DNA of 15,796 bases from an uncultured Wenzhouxiangella sp. (GCA_937876395.1 CALEIM010000064.1:1-15796); one strand, 5' to 3'. Numbered from the stretch's first letter, positions 1 to 7,813 are shown. Numbers and translations are program-made. Notes: a model not told the origin generated them from the sequence alone.

Positions 1-2
1 TC

Positions 3-1445
3 GGCATCATCCAGCATTCGGCCGAATCGTTGCTGCAGATCATCGGCGACATCCTCGACTTCTCGCGCATCGAGGCTGGCCGGCTCGATCTCAACCCGGT
101 CAACGTCGACCTGCGACGGCTGGTCACGGGCTGCGGGCACAACTTCCTCGGTGTCGCCTCCAGCAAGGGGCTGACGCTGGAGGTCGAGCTGGATCCGCAG
201 CTGGCCGAAGCGCACCGGGTGGATGCGCTGAGACTGCGTCAGATCCTGAACAACCTGCTGTCGAACGCAGTGAAGTTCACCGAGCGCGGCAGCGTTCGAC
301 TGGTGCTGCGGCGGCTGCACCGTCAGCGCGGTGAGGAAGCACTGCACTTCGCCGTCATCGATACCGGAATCGGCATCCCTCAGGATGCACAGCCGCGATT
401 GTTCCATGCGTTTTCGCAGGGCGCGTCGGATACCGGCCGCCGCTTCGGCGGCAGTGGTCTGGGGCTGGTGATCTGTCGCCGGCTGGCAGAGATGATGGGC
501 GGCACTATCGAGGTCGACAGCACGCCCGGCACGGGCACCACGATGACGCTGGAAGTGACGCTGCCGATGGCCTCTGCCGCCGACATCGACGACCACGATC
601 CGGCCGAGGCCCCGGCCCTGCCGTGGCGCCCGCTGCCGCCCGCGGAGGAGGCCGAAGCCGAGCGCAGCCTGGTGCTGGTCTGCCGGGGTTCGGATCTGCC
701 CGCCGAAACCGGCGGGCACGTGATCGTTTTCGATGACGTCACCGTCCTCGATCAGGCGCAGCGCGAAGCAGCCTGGGCCGAAGTGGCGCGCCGTTTGGCG
801 CATGAAGTCAAAAATCCGCTCACGCCGATACAGCTCGCCGCCGAACGTCTGGCCTGGAAGCTTGAGCCGGTGCTGGAAAACGAGCAGCGCGATCTACTGA
901 CCCGCGCGACTACTACCATTCGCGGCCAGGTCGACGCCCTGCGCCGCCTGGTTGACAGCTTTGGTGACTATGCCCGGCCGGCGCGCCTGTCGATTGAGAA
1001 TGTGGCCATTGAGGCCCTGATCGGCGAGGTGGTAGATTTATACACCAGCGGCAATATGCCGATCCGCTTCGAGCTTGAGGTCGAGCCCGGAGCCGGTCAG
1101 GTCAGCGCCGATCCCGGCCAGCTACGCCAGCTATTGATCAACCTGGTGCGCAACGCTCAGGAAGCGCATCCGGACGGTCAGCCGACGATTCGGATGCGGG
1201 CCAGCCCAAGCGAGCACGACGGTGTTGACGGCGTGGAACTGCGTCTGGCCGATGATGGCCCCGGTATTTCAGACGACGTGCTCCAACGGATTTTTGAACC
1301 CTATGTCACCACCAAGCCGCGCGGTTCGGGTCTGGGCTTGCCGATCGTGCGCCGCATCGTGGCAGATCACGGCGGCCACATCCAGGTCGGCAACTTAGCC
1401 GAGGGCGGCGGTGCCGAGCTGCGGATCTGGTTGCCAGCCGGCTGA
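3..1445 (+). CDS. ntrY: NtrY-type sensor kinase C-terminus fused in frame to a hybrid-kinase ATPase domain (5' partial)
   Basis: The frame is open at the left edge, so the gene starts outside the window; the residue numbers here count from the TTG at 30. Residues 1-180 are the end of a HisKA helix (DILDFSRIEAG, typical of BvgS/RpfC-type hybrid kinases) and a full HATPase domain: N-box RQILNNLLSNAVKF (70-83), DTGIGIP (111-117), GGSGLGL (140-146). After an acidic proline-rich linker comes the tail of an NtrY PAS domain (VIVFDDVTVLDQAQREAAW), a second HisKA with phospho-acceptor H258 in RLAHEVKNPLTPIQ, and a second HATPase (N-box QLLINLVRNAQEA 367-379, DDGPGI 408-413, GSGLGLPIV 432-440). Normal NtrY has membrane helices, HAMP and PAS where the first ATPase domain sits here. 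The second half should phosphorylate the adjacent NtrX. No receiver domain is present between the two kinase cores. The join may be real or an assembly artefact. Confidence 0.85.
   Translation, partial: GIIQHSAESLLQIIGDILDFSRIEAGRLDLNPVNVDLRRLVTGCGHNFLGVASSKGLTLEVELDPQLAEAHRVDALRLRQILNNLLSNAVKFTERGSVRLVLRRLHRQRGEEALHFAVIDTGIGIPQDAQPRLFHAFSQGASDTGRRFGGSGLGLVICRRLAEMMGGTIEVDSTPGTGTTMTLEVTLPMASAADIDDHDPAEAPALPWRPLPPAEEAEAERSLVLVCRGSDLPAETGGHVIVFDDVTVLDQAQREAAWAEVARRLAHEVKNPLTPIQLAAERLAWKLEPVLENEQRDLLTRATTTIRGQVDALRRLVDSFGDYARPARLSIENVAIEALIGEVVDLYTSGNMPIRFELEVEPGAGQVSADPGQLRQLLINLVRNAQEAHPDGQPTIRMRASPSEHDGVDGVELRLADDGPGISDDVLQRIFEPYVTTKPRGSGLGLPIVRRIVADHGGHIQVGNLAEGGGAELRIWLPAG
666..690 (+). other. 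Apparent junction between hybrid-kinase and NtrY sequence
   Basis: Upstream of about 666 the protein reads as a hybrid kinase just before its receiver domain; downstream of about 681 it reads as the last strands of an NtrY PAS domain. The residues at the seam are LVLV (667-680 region). That string would suit both the first strand of a receiver domain (LVLVVDD-like) and the PAS strand of NtrY, so a short shared sequence could have guided recombination or a misjoin. The exact breakpoint cannot be fixed by eye. Confidence 0.5.
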
Positions 1446-1477
1446 GCGTCGCGCCCGTGTAGAATTGTTCGGAGTTT

Positions 1478-1501
1478 ATGAATCAAATGATAAATACATG
1501 A
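1478..1501 (+). CDS. Possible seven-codon leader ORF coupled to ntrX
   Basis: An ATG at 1478 follows GGAG (1471-1474) by only three bases and encodes MNQMINT before a TGA at 1499-1501. That stop overlaps the ntrX start as ATGA (1498-1501). An internal ATG at 1487 in the same frame has the better distance (12 bases) from GGAG. ntrX has no convincing Shine-Dalgarno sequence of its own within 5-10 bases, so termination-reinitiation from this mini-ORF is conceivable. It could equally be chance in an AT-rich spacer. Confidence 0.25.
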   Translation: MNQMINT

Positions 1502-2847
1502 GCAGCGCACGCATCCTGATCGTCGATGACGAGCCGGATATTCGCGAACTGATCGGCGAAATCCTGCGCGATGAGGGCCATGAGATCGCCTTCGCGGCCG
1601 ACGCAGCCCAGGCTCGCGAGCGACTGCGCGAGACCCGGCCGGAGCTGGTCCTGCTCGATGTCTGGATGCCGGATACCGACGGCATCAGCCTGCTGCGTGA
1701 ATGGCGCGATGCCGAAGCGCTCAACTGCCCGGTGGTGATGATCTCTGGCCACGGCTCGGTCGAAACCGCGGTTGAGGCTACCCGTCTGGGCGCCTTTGAC
1801 TTCATCGAAAAGCCGGTGTCGATGGCGCGCTTGCTGCTGACGGTTGAAAACGCGCTCGAAGCCGGCCGGCTCAAGCGCGAAAACGAGGGCTTGCGGCGCA
1901 AGCAGCCAGCGCCGCTCGAACCGGTCGGACGCTCAGCGGTAGTGGCCCGGCTCCGCCAGCGCCTGGAACGCGTGGCCCAGCACGAGGCGCCGGTGCTGAT
2001 CACCGGTGAGTCAGGGGTGGGCAAACAGGATGCCGCGCGCTGGATTCACGCCTATTCCCGGCGCAGCGACGGGCCCTTCGTCGCCGTTGCCACGCGCCTG
2101 GACGGGGCATCCTTCCAGGCTCTGTTGATCGGTGAAAACGGCAGCGGCGGTTTGCTTGCCGAGGCCCAGGGCGGCGTGCTGTTCATCGACGACGTTTCGC
2201 GCCTCGATCCGACCGCTCAGACCGCGCTGCTGAAAGTGCTGGAATCGGGCCGGATCGATCCCGAGCAGTCCGACAGCGTGGCCCTGGATCTGCGTCTGAT
2301 CGCCGGCGCCAGCCAGGCGCTGGAAAAACTGGTCCGCGAGGGTCGCTTCGACGAATCCCTGTTCTATCAGCTCAACGTGCTGCCGCTGGACGTGCCGCCA
2401 TTGCGCGATCGCCAGGACGATGTGCCGGACCTGGTTCGCTTTTACGCCGAGTATTACCCGGGTCGCGACGGCACGCCCTACCGGCATTTCCCGGTCGCGG
2501 TCCAGAACCGTCTGCGCCAGTACCACTGGCCGGGCAATCTGCGCGAACTGCGCAACCTCGTTCAGCGTCTGCTGATACTCGGCGGTGGCGAGGAAGTCAC
2601 CGTGGCGGAGGTTGAAGAAGCGCTGGCGCAGTCAGATACCGGCGAAACGGTGGGGGAGCGCAAGATGCCGGCGCTCTACCATCTGCCCCTGCGCGAGGCT
2701 CGGGAAGAGTTCGAGCGCCAATACCTGACCTTCAAACTCCAGTCGGTCGACGGCAGCGTCGGCAAACTCGCCGAGATTGTCGAGATGGAGCGCACCCATC
2801 TTTACCGCAAGCTCAAGCAGCTCGGCGTTGATCCCAAGCAGGTTTAG
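1498..2847 (+). CDS. ntrX: NtrX-family response regulator with degenerate AAA+ domain
   Basis: 449 aa, taking the ATG at 1498 because the protein then begins MSSARILIVDDEPD, the usual start of a receiver domain; a longer upstream frame exists but is not homologous-looking. Receiver, residues 4-120: acidic pair D10/D11, phospho-acceptor D54 (LLDVWMPD), S83, K105. AAA+ domain, about 142-365: Walker A GESGVGKQ (170-177) and GNLREL (347-352) are kept. The GAFTGA sigma-54 contact loop is absent, the segment around 207-222 being short. Walker B is GGVLFIDDV, so the usual catalytic DE is DD (231-232), and the two arginine-finger positions are D285 and Q291 (GRFDESLFYQL). The C-terminal Fis-type helix-turn-helix is intact (about 403-443, ending LYRKLKQLGVDP). 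NtrX is the cognate regulator of NtrY, encoded 52 bp upstream. I infer DNA binding controlled by phosphorylation but no sigma-54 remodelling. Confidence 0.92.
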   Translation: MSSARILIVDDEPDIRELIGEILRDEGHEIAFAADAAQARERLRETRPELVLLDVWMPDTDGISLLREWRDAEALNCPVVMISGHGSVETAVEATRLGAFDFIEKPVSMARLLLTVENALEAGRLKRENEGLRRKQPAPLEPVGRSAVVARLRQRLERVAQHEAPVLITGESGVGKQDAARWIHAYSRRSDGPFVAVATRLDGASFQALLIGENGSGGLLAEAQGGVLFIDDVSRLDPTAQTALLKVLESGRIDPEQSDSVALDLRLIAGASQALEKLVREGRFDESLFYQLNVLPLDVPPLRDRQDDVPDLVRFYAEYYPGRDGTPYRHFPVAVQNRLRQYHWPGNLRELRNLVQRLLILGGGEEVTVAEVEEALAQSDTGETVGERKMPALYHLPLREAREEFERQYLTFKLQSVDGSVGKLAEIVEMERTHLYRKLKQLGVDPKQV

Positions 2848-2853
2848 ACAAGC

Positions 2854-3174
2854 ATGAATCCTGAAGCCATCGAACGCATGATCGAGCAGGGGCGCGATAC
2901 CTACGAGGCGCGCCTGGCGGCCGGGCAGGCGCGCCTGAAGGCCGGCGATGCGGCCCGCGCCTGGGAACATCTGGAAAAAGCCACCGGTCACAGGCCTGAG
3001 CAAACCATGGCCTGGCAGGAGCTGGGCAAGGCGCTCAATGAGCTTGGCCGGCCCGAAGCGGCCCGGACCGCCTGGCAGGCCGGCCTGGCTGCGGCTCGCA
3101 CCAACGGCGACAAGCAGGCCGAGAAGGTCATGAGCGTGTTTCTCAAACGCCTGGAGCGTCTGGAGAACGATTAA
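2854..3174 (+). CDS. Small TPR-repeat protein
   Basis: 106 aa, starting six bases after the ntrX stop, so probably in the ntrYX transcript. The sequence is helical and charged with two tetratricopeptide-like repeats, about residues 17-50 (ARLAAGQARLKAGDAARAWEHL) and 51-84 (AWQELGKALNELGRPEAA), followed by a basic capping helix. There is no signal peptide or membrane segment, so it should be cytoplasmic. TPR proteins of this size usually serve as protein-binding adaptors; the partner cannot be told from sequence. Its stop codon shares the palindrome TTAA (3171-3174) with the stop codon of the convergent permease gene, so the two genes overlap tail to tail and leave no room for a terminator. 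Confidence 0.8.
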   Translation: MNPEAIERMIEQGRDTYEARLAAGQARLKAGDAARAWEHLEKATGHRPEQTMAWQELGKALNELGRPEAARTAWQAGLAAARTNGDKQAEKVMSVFLKRLERLEND

Positions 3175-5579
3175 TCCTCGCGCAGCAGATCATTTGGTTT
3201 CAGCCGGGCGGCTGACAGGGCCGGCTGCAGGCTGGCAATCAGCAGCAGCAGCGCCAGTACAAGCACGCACGCCACGGCCACGGCCGGGGCTGAAACCGAG
3301 GCCAGAAGATAGCCGTCGCCGAGCCATGCAGTGACGATCAGGGCCAGCAGACCGGCGATGATCAGGCCGGGCAGCCCCAGGCGCAGGCCGCGTAGCAGCA
3401 CATGCCGACGCACCGAGCGCGGCCCGGCGCCAATCGCCATGCGGATGGCAGTTTCGCGTCGGCCGATATCCACCAAAAAGCACTGCAGGGCAAAGAAGCC
3501 AAAGCTGGCCATGGCCACGATCACTGCGGCAAACAAAACGGTAATGCGCGCTCTGGCCCGGTCGTGGGCGGTCAGTTCGGCAATGATTCGCGACAGCGGC
3601 TTGATTTCCTGGACCTTGAGCTGATCCAGGTGGGTATCCAAAGCGGCGTTGATTTCAGCGTCGATCTGCTGGTGGTCGGCCTCACCGCGAATCAGTACGG
3701 CATTCATGAAGGCGGTAAACCCGGACTGTGTCGACAGGATCAGGGGTATCGTCGGCTCTCTGGGATGGCCGTAGCGCAGATCGTCGATGACCCCGATAAC
3801 GCGCTGGTCCGGCAAGCCCGGATGCTCATCGCTGCTGCGGGTGAACCGGCCGACGACGTCGCTTGTGCCCCACGCCTGCTGGGCAAATTCACGGCTGATG
3901 ATCACATCCGTCTCCGCGCCGGATTCGAAATCTCGGCCGTGCAACAGGGCAATATCGAGCAGGTCGATAAAGCCCGGAGCGGCGTTGATCATCCGGGCAT
4001 CAATTTGATTGCCGTCGATATTGTAGCGGCCGATGGCGAAGGTCTGCTGGCCGGGCAGCGGCGCACCAAAGCTGACTTGCGACACGCCCGGCAGGCTGCC
4101 AAGACGCTCGCGCAGCTCCGCGCGGAAAGCGAAGGTGGCCTCGTTTGGCGGTGGCTCGAAGCTGCCGCTCGGCGGCGCCTTGAAGCCGAGTGTGGCGATT
4201 TGGATTCCGTCGGCGCTGAGACCGAAGTCCTCGCGTTCCAGCAGCCACTGGTTGGCGAGCAGTGCCAGGGCCGCGCCCCCGACCAGACCGGCCAGACCGA
4301 GCTGCACGGTGCCAGCAATCTGCTGAAACAGGCCCGGCCGGGCGCTGTACTGACTGTGTCCGCCGGCACGCGAGTTCAGCGCCGGCACGATTGCCACCAG
4401 CACGGTAAAAATGGCCGCCAGCACGGCGAGCAACGCCAGTGCGACCGGATTGAACCATTGGCCGGAAAACTCGATGCCGTCAAGAAAGCGCAGTTCGGCA
4501 AACGCGGCGGCCAGCCAGATCGACAGCAGGTAGCCCAACGCCGTGCCGGCGGCAATCAGCACGACGGCTTCGACCAGTAGCTGGGCAAGCAAACGCCGCG
4601 TGGTCGCGCCGACGGTGCGGCGCAGGGCCAGTTCACGCCGGCGCGTGGGTGCCCGGGCGAGCAGAAAAATGCCGATATTGACCGCCGCGACCACGGCAAT
4701 CAGCATGGTGGTCAACAGCATTCCGGAGACCTGGCGCCGCGCCTCGCGGTGAAGTCTGGGGTTCTCGACCAGACCTCGAACCACCAGCAGCTCATTGGCA
4801 TCTGGTGCCATAGCCCGTTGGACTGCTGGCAGCTCGTCAAACAGATGGGCGAGTTCGGCCTCGACCGCCTGTGGTGAGGCTGACGGCTGAAGGCGTCCAA
4901 AAATTTTCCACATCGCAAAATTGTCGAGCAGCGGCATGGGAAATGATGAAAGATCGGCAAAGTAGCTGGTGTAAGGTGCCCAGAACAGATAGTCGGCGCC
5001 GCCGACACCGCCAAAGCTGGCATCCAAAAGGCCAATAATCCGCCAACTGTGGTCACCGATCGGAATGTCGCGTCCGATGATGTCCGGATCGGCGTCAAAG
5101 TGATGGCGCCAGAAGCTTTCGCTCAGCACCATCACGCGCGCGCCGTCGTTGGCAAAATCGTTCTCGTCGAGACCGCGACCAAGGCGCAGGCGGGGTTCGA
5201 GCAGCTCGAAGTAGCCGGGCAGCACGGCCGCGACATGTCCGTCAACCGGCCGACCATCAATCGCGACCTCATCCATGAAGCTGGCGAAGGACTCGCCGGA
5301 CAGGCCCGCCAGAGTCTGACTGTCGGTATTGATCTGCCGGGCCAGAGCCGCGTTAACGGTGCCCATGGACTGCTCATTGCGCGACCCCACGCTGATCAGA
5401 TCATGTGGCTTGCCCACGCCCGACGGACTGCCCAGATGAAGTTCGGACCACAGGCTGGCCATGCCCGCCACCAGCGCCATGGCCGCGGCCATGGTCAGCA
5501 CGGCCAGAGCCGTTTGCCAAGGGGTCTTGCGATAGATGCGCCAGGCGTGGCGCAGGTCAAGTCGAAGCGCGTCAATCAC
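3171..5579 (-). CDS. MacB/FtsX-type ABC transporter permease (duplicated, eight-helix)
   Basis: 802 aa with GTG start at 5579; that codon overlaps the stop of the ATPase gene as GTGA, which indicates translational coupling. The N-terminus (RLDLRHAWRIYRKTPWQTA) and first helix (about 22-45) precede a MacB periplasmic core domain. Three helices follow, about 286-308, 330-356 and 375-400. The whole pattern then repeats: a fifth helix near 420-445, a second periplasmic domain, and three C-terminal helices, ending in the FtsX-type tail ALSAARLKPNDLLRED. This one-chain, two-unit arrangement is that of the ADOP-like permeases common in Acidobacteria and some gammaproteobacteria. With the adjacent ATPase and adaptor it should form an exporter or mechanotransmission complex of the MacAB/LolCDE superfamily. 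The substrate is unknown. Confidence 0.9.
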   Translation of the reverse strand: MIDALRLDLRHAWRIYRKTPWQTALAVLTMAAAMALVAGMASLWSELHLGSPSGVGKPHDLISVGSRNEQSMGTVNAALARQINTDSQTLAGLSGESFASFMDEVAIDGRPVDGHVAAVLPGYFELLEPRLRLGRGLDENDFANDGARVMVLSESFWRHHFDADPDIIGRDIPIGDHSWRIIGLLDASFGGVGGADYLFWAPYTSYFADLSSFPMPLLDNFAMWKIFGRLQPSASPQAVEAELAHLFDELPAVQRAMAPDANELLVVRGLVENPRLHREARRQVSGMLLTTMLIAVVAAVNIGIFLLARAPTRRRELALRRTVGATTRRLLAQLLVEAVVLIAAGTALGYLLSIWLAAAFAELRFLDGIEFSGQWFNPVALALLAVLAAIFTVLVAIVPALNSRAGGHSQYSARPGLFQQIAGTVQLGLAGLVGGAALALLANQWLLEREDFGLSADGIQIATLGFKAPPSGSFEPPPNEATFAFRAELRERLGSLPGVSQVSFGAPLPGQQTFAIGRYNIDGNQIDARMINAAPGFIDLLDIALLHGRDFESGAETDVIISREFAQQAWGTSDVVGRFTRSSDEHPGLPDQRVIGVIDDLRYGHPREPTIPLILSTQSGFTAFMNAVLIRGEADHQQIDAEINAALDTHLDQLKVQEIKPLSRIIAELTAHDRARARITVLFAAVIVAMASFGFFALQCFLVDIGRRETAIRMAIGAGPRSVRRHVLLRGLRLGLPGLIIAGLLALIVTAWLGDGYLLASVSAPAVAVACVLVLALLLLIASLQPALSAARLKPNDLLRED

Positions 5580-6286
5580 GCCGAATGATCCTGGTCGGAC
5601 TCAATATGCCCGTCTTTCATGTGCAGTCGGCGCCCGGCGCGGGCGGCGTAGTCCGCATCGTGCGTCACCATGACCAGAGTGGAGCCGGCCTGGTGAAGCT
5701 CATCGAGCAGGTTCATGATGCGCTGCCCTGATTCGGAGTCCAGGTTGCCTGTCGGCTCGTCGGCCAGCAGCAGCGACGGTCCTCCGGCCAGCGCGCGGGC
5801 GATGGCGGCGCGCTGCTGCTGGCCGCCGGAAAGCTGGGCCGGCCGATGCTCGGCCCGCGCGCTCATGTCGACGCGCTCAAGAGCCTCGTCAACAGCGGCC
5901 TGCCGCTCGTCGGCGCTGACTTTGCCGCGGTAGATGAGCGGCAGCTCGACGTTTTCGCGCACGGTCATCTCCGGGATCAGGTTGAAGCTCTGAAAGATGA
6001 AGCCGATCTCGCGATTGCGCAGGCGGGCGCGCTCCTCGGCATCGATTTCCGTAACCGGCACCCCGGACAGAAAGTACGCGCCCGAAGTGGCTTCATCGAG
6101 CAGGCCAAGGATCGACAGCAGGGTGGATTTGCCGCAGCCCGACGGGCCCTGGACGGCGAGGTATTCACCCGCCCGGACTTCCAGGTCAATGCCCCCCAAA
6201 GCGTGCGTTTCCATCTGTTCGGTCAAATAAATTCGTCTGAGATCGTGTAGCTGAATCAGCGGTCGGGCGGGTTCATTCATGGACAT
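5576..6286 (-). CDS. ABC transporter ATP-binding protein, LolD/MacB type
   Basis: 236 aa with all ATPase motifs in order: Walker A GPSGCGKST, Q-loop IFQSFNLIPEMTVRENVELP, signature LSGGQQQRAAIARAL, Walker B LLLADEPTGNLD, H-loop VTHD. The FQSFNLIPEMTVRENVELPL stretch and the GNLD D-loop are characteristic of the LolD/MacB/FtsE branch that pairs with FtsX-fold permeases. The length is that of a stand-alone ATPase. Start ATG at 6286 was chosen over a second in-frame ATG at 6280, since a GAG lies a few bases upstream of the first; either is possible. The gene lies 13 bp after the adaptor gene and overlaps the permease gene by four bases, so the three form one operon. It should sit on the cytoplasmic face and drive the permease by ATP hydrolysis. 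Confidence 0.95.
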   Translation of the reverse strand: MSMNEPARPLIQLHDLRRIYLTEQMETHALGGIDLEVRAGEYLAVQGPSGCGKSTLLSILGLLDEATSGAYFLSGVPVTEIDAEERARLRNREIGFIFQSFNLIPEMTVRENVELPLIYRGKVSADERQAAVDEALERVDMSARAEHRPAQLSGGQQQRAAIARALAGGPSLLLADEPTGNLDSESGQRIMNLLDELHQAGSTLVMVTHDADYAARAGRRLHMKDGHIESDQDHSA

Positions 6287-6299
6287 AGTCTCGGATGGC

Positions 6300-7547
6300 T
6301 TAATTGATACGGATGTGTTCGTAATCCAGATAGTCCTGCATATCGGCCAGAATCAGCGTGTCGCCCGGACTCAGGCCATTCAGGACCTCGGCCCGGGTGC
6401 TCGACAGACGGCCGATTTCAACCGCCACGCGCTGGCCGCGATTGCCGTTGCGAATGAACAACTGGTAACGCTGGTTTTCATCACGCACGCCAGTCGGGCG
6501 CGGAATATGCACGACATCATCAAGGCGTTCGAGCTCGATGCGGCCGCTGATGGTCTGATCCGGGCGCAGCACCGGCCGCCCTTCGCTCAACAGGGCGACG
6601 TCAATGGAGATGCTGCGTTCGCTTGCGGTCGGGTCGATGCGAATGACCTCGCCATCAATCACGCCGCGTCCGGTTTCCAGCCGAACGGGCATGCCGGGCA
6701 GGACATGGACTGCCTCGCGTTCGGGCACGCGCAATCGCGCGATCAGATGGGACGGATCGACTATCCGTGCGACCAGCTCGCCGGCGGTGAGCCGTTCACC
6801 CTCGCTGACGTTGACCTCCTGGATCACGCCGGAGAATCCAGCCGGCACCTGAAGCTGATCAACCAGCGACTCAAGATGCGCAACCTGATCGCGCTGCCGG
6901 GCCAGGCGGGCTTCGGTGGCGCGTTCCTTGGCAGCTCGGTGTTCCGGTGAGCGAGCCAGGCGTGCCTGTTCGGCTTCCAGGCGTTTTTTGAGCTGTTCGA
7001 CGCGCAGGCGAGAGCGCTCCAGCTCGATGGCCGAATACACCTGCGCCCCGCTGAGTTCTTCCTGGGCCTGGAGTTCGAGCAGCGCACCGGTGTATTCGGC
7101 TTCCGCGCTGGCCAGTTGGGCGACGATATCGAGATGGCGATTTTCGGCATCCACCTCTTCGACCGCTTCTTCGGCTTCCGCCGCGGCCAGATCCCAGCGG
7201 GCCTGGGTCAACTGTTCCTCTACTTCGGGGCTGCTCATGATCACCAGAACATCGCCAGGCTGGACATGATCGCCGGGTAGCACGCGGACCTCCTCGATCA
7301 CGCCGGCGCTGCGATTGGTGACCGCCCGGATATGTGGCGCGATGAGCTGGCCGGAGGCCGACACCTCGCGCAGCATCTGGCCGCGCTCGGCCTGGCCGGT
7401 CCAGATGCGTTCGCCCTCAACGGCCGGTGGGCGGTCCAGCAGAATCAGGGCGCCGATGGTCAGTGCCACAACGACAGCCGCCAGAGCCAGCATGGGGCTG
7501 CGTTTAAGCCAGCGATGCCGGCTGGACTGACTGCGCTGAATATCCAC
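6300..7547 (-). CDS. HlyD/MacA-family periplasmic adaptor protein
   Basis: 415 aa. A short basic N-terminus is followed by one membrane anchor (about 18-38), a first lipoyl half (AGVIEEVRVLPGDHVQPGDV, about 80-100), a long charged coiled coil (about 105-235), a second lipoyl half (GFSGVIQEVNVSEGERLTAG) and beta-barrel domains to the C-terminus. This is the layout of MacA/HlyD adaptors that link an inner-membrane pump to an outer-membrane channel or act as periplasmic chaperones for it. No outer-membrane TolC-like gene is in the window. The GTG at 7547 is the most upstream start but has only a poor ribosome-binding site (a purine-rich AGGATAAAG lies over 20 bases away), so the true start could be a little downstream, ahead of the anchor. 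First gene of the export operon. Confidence 0.92.
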   Translation of the reverse strand: MDIQRSQSSRHRWLKRSPMLALAAVVVALTIGALILLDRPPAVEGERIWTGQAERGQMLREVSASGQLIAPHIRAVTNRSAGVIEEVRVLPGDHVQPGDVLVIMSSPEVEEQLTQARWDLAAAEAEEAVEEVDAENRHLDIVAQLASAEAEYTGALLELQAQEELSGAQVYSAIELERSRLRVEQLKKRLEAEQARLARSPEHRAAKERATEARLARQRDQVAHLESLVDQLQVPAGFSGVIQEVNVSEGERLTAGELVARIVDPSHLIARLRVPEREAVHVLPGMPVRLETGRGVIDGEVIRIDPTASERSISIDVALLSEGRPVLRPDQTISGRIELERLDDVVHIPRPTGVRDENQRYQLFIRNGNRGQRVAVEIGRLSSTRAEVLNGLSPGDTLILADMQDYLDYEHIRIN

Positions 7548-7620
7548 TCGGGTGGGTCTTTTTTCTTTATCCTTCGGCCAAGATCCCCAAGCGACACGTT
7601 CGGGTGGCGCTCGCCGGTTC

Positions 7621-7626
7621 AGTGTA
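7621..7626 (-). promoter_or_regulatory. Candidate -10 box for the export operon
   Basis: On the minus strand the sequence reads TACACT, a five-of-six match to TATAAT, about 75 bases before the adaptor start. No good -35 box lies 16-18 bases upstream, so the call is weak. Confidence 0.22.
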
Positions 7627-7738
7627 ACCCACCGGAATCAGCGCGCTGACCATGATCGAGGCATCCGCCGAGGAACCGGCGGTTATCGAATATCTGAAAA
7701 CACCGCCGAATCGTGGCCAACTGCCGGGTTTGGCCGTT

Positions 7739-7777
7739 CGTTTAATCCAATCGTTTAATCCAATCATTTAATCCAAT
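7739..7777. repeat. Three tandem copies of a 13-bp unit
   Basis: The unit CGTTTAATCCAAT occurs at 7739-7751 and 7752-7764 exactly, and at 7765-7777 with one change (CATTTAATCCAAT). A further CGTT begins at 7778 before the pattern ends. The array lies in the region between the divergently transcribed export operon and the unknown membrane-protein gene. Array and position suit an iterated regulator-binding site, but a slippage-generated microsatellite is also possible. Confidence 0.9.
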
Positions 7778-7800
7778 CGTTGGGATATTCGCTCCCGTGC

Positions 7801-7813
7801 GGTTAATTTAACC
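7801..7813. promoter_or_regulatory. Perfect palindrome, possible operator
   Basis: GGTTAATTTAACC is a perfect inverted repeat with 6-bp arms around a single central base. It stands 23 bp beyond the 13-bp repeats. The bases TTTAACCAATTGC at 7807-7819 resemble the repeat unit TTTAATCCAATCG, so this may be a diverged relative of the same element. It lies between two divergent genes, which suits an operator. No regulator gene lies nearby. Confidence 0.35.

Noticed and set aside
1411..1497. Longer N-terminus for NtrX starting at 1411
   Set aside because: Overlaps the end of the kinase gene, adds 29 residues with no receiver-domain match, and has no ribosome-binding site; the ATG at 1498 fits the family.
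3402..4580. 392-codon plus-strand open frame antisense to the permease
   Set aside because: Antisense to a well-supported permease, Gln- and Gly-rich without motifs or ribosome-binding site; a shadow frame caused by high G+C.
7567..7767. 66-codon minus-strand frame upstream of the export operon
   Set aside because: Begins inside the 13-bp repeats, has no ribosome-binding site and no protein-like features.
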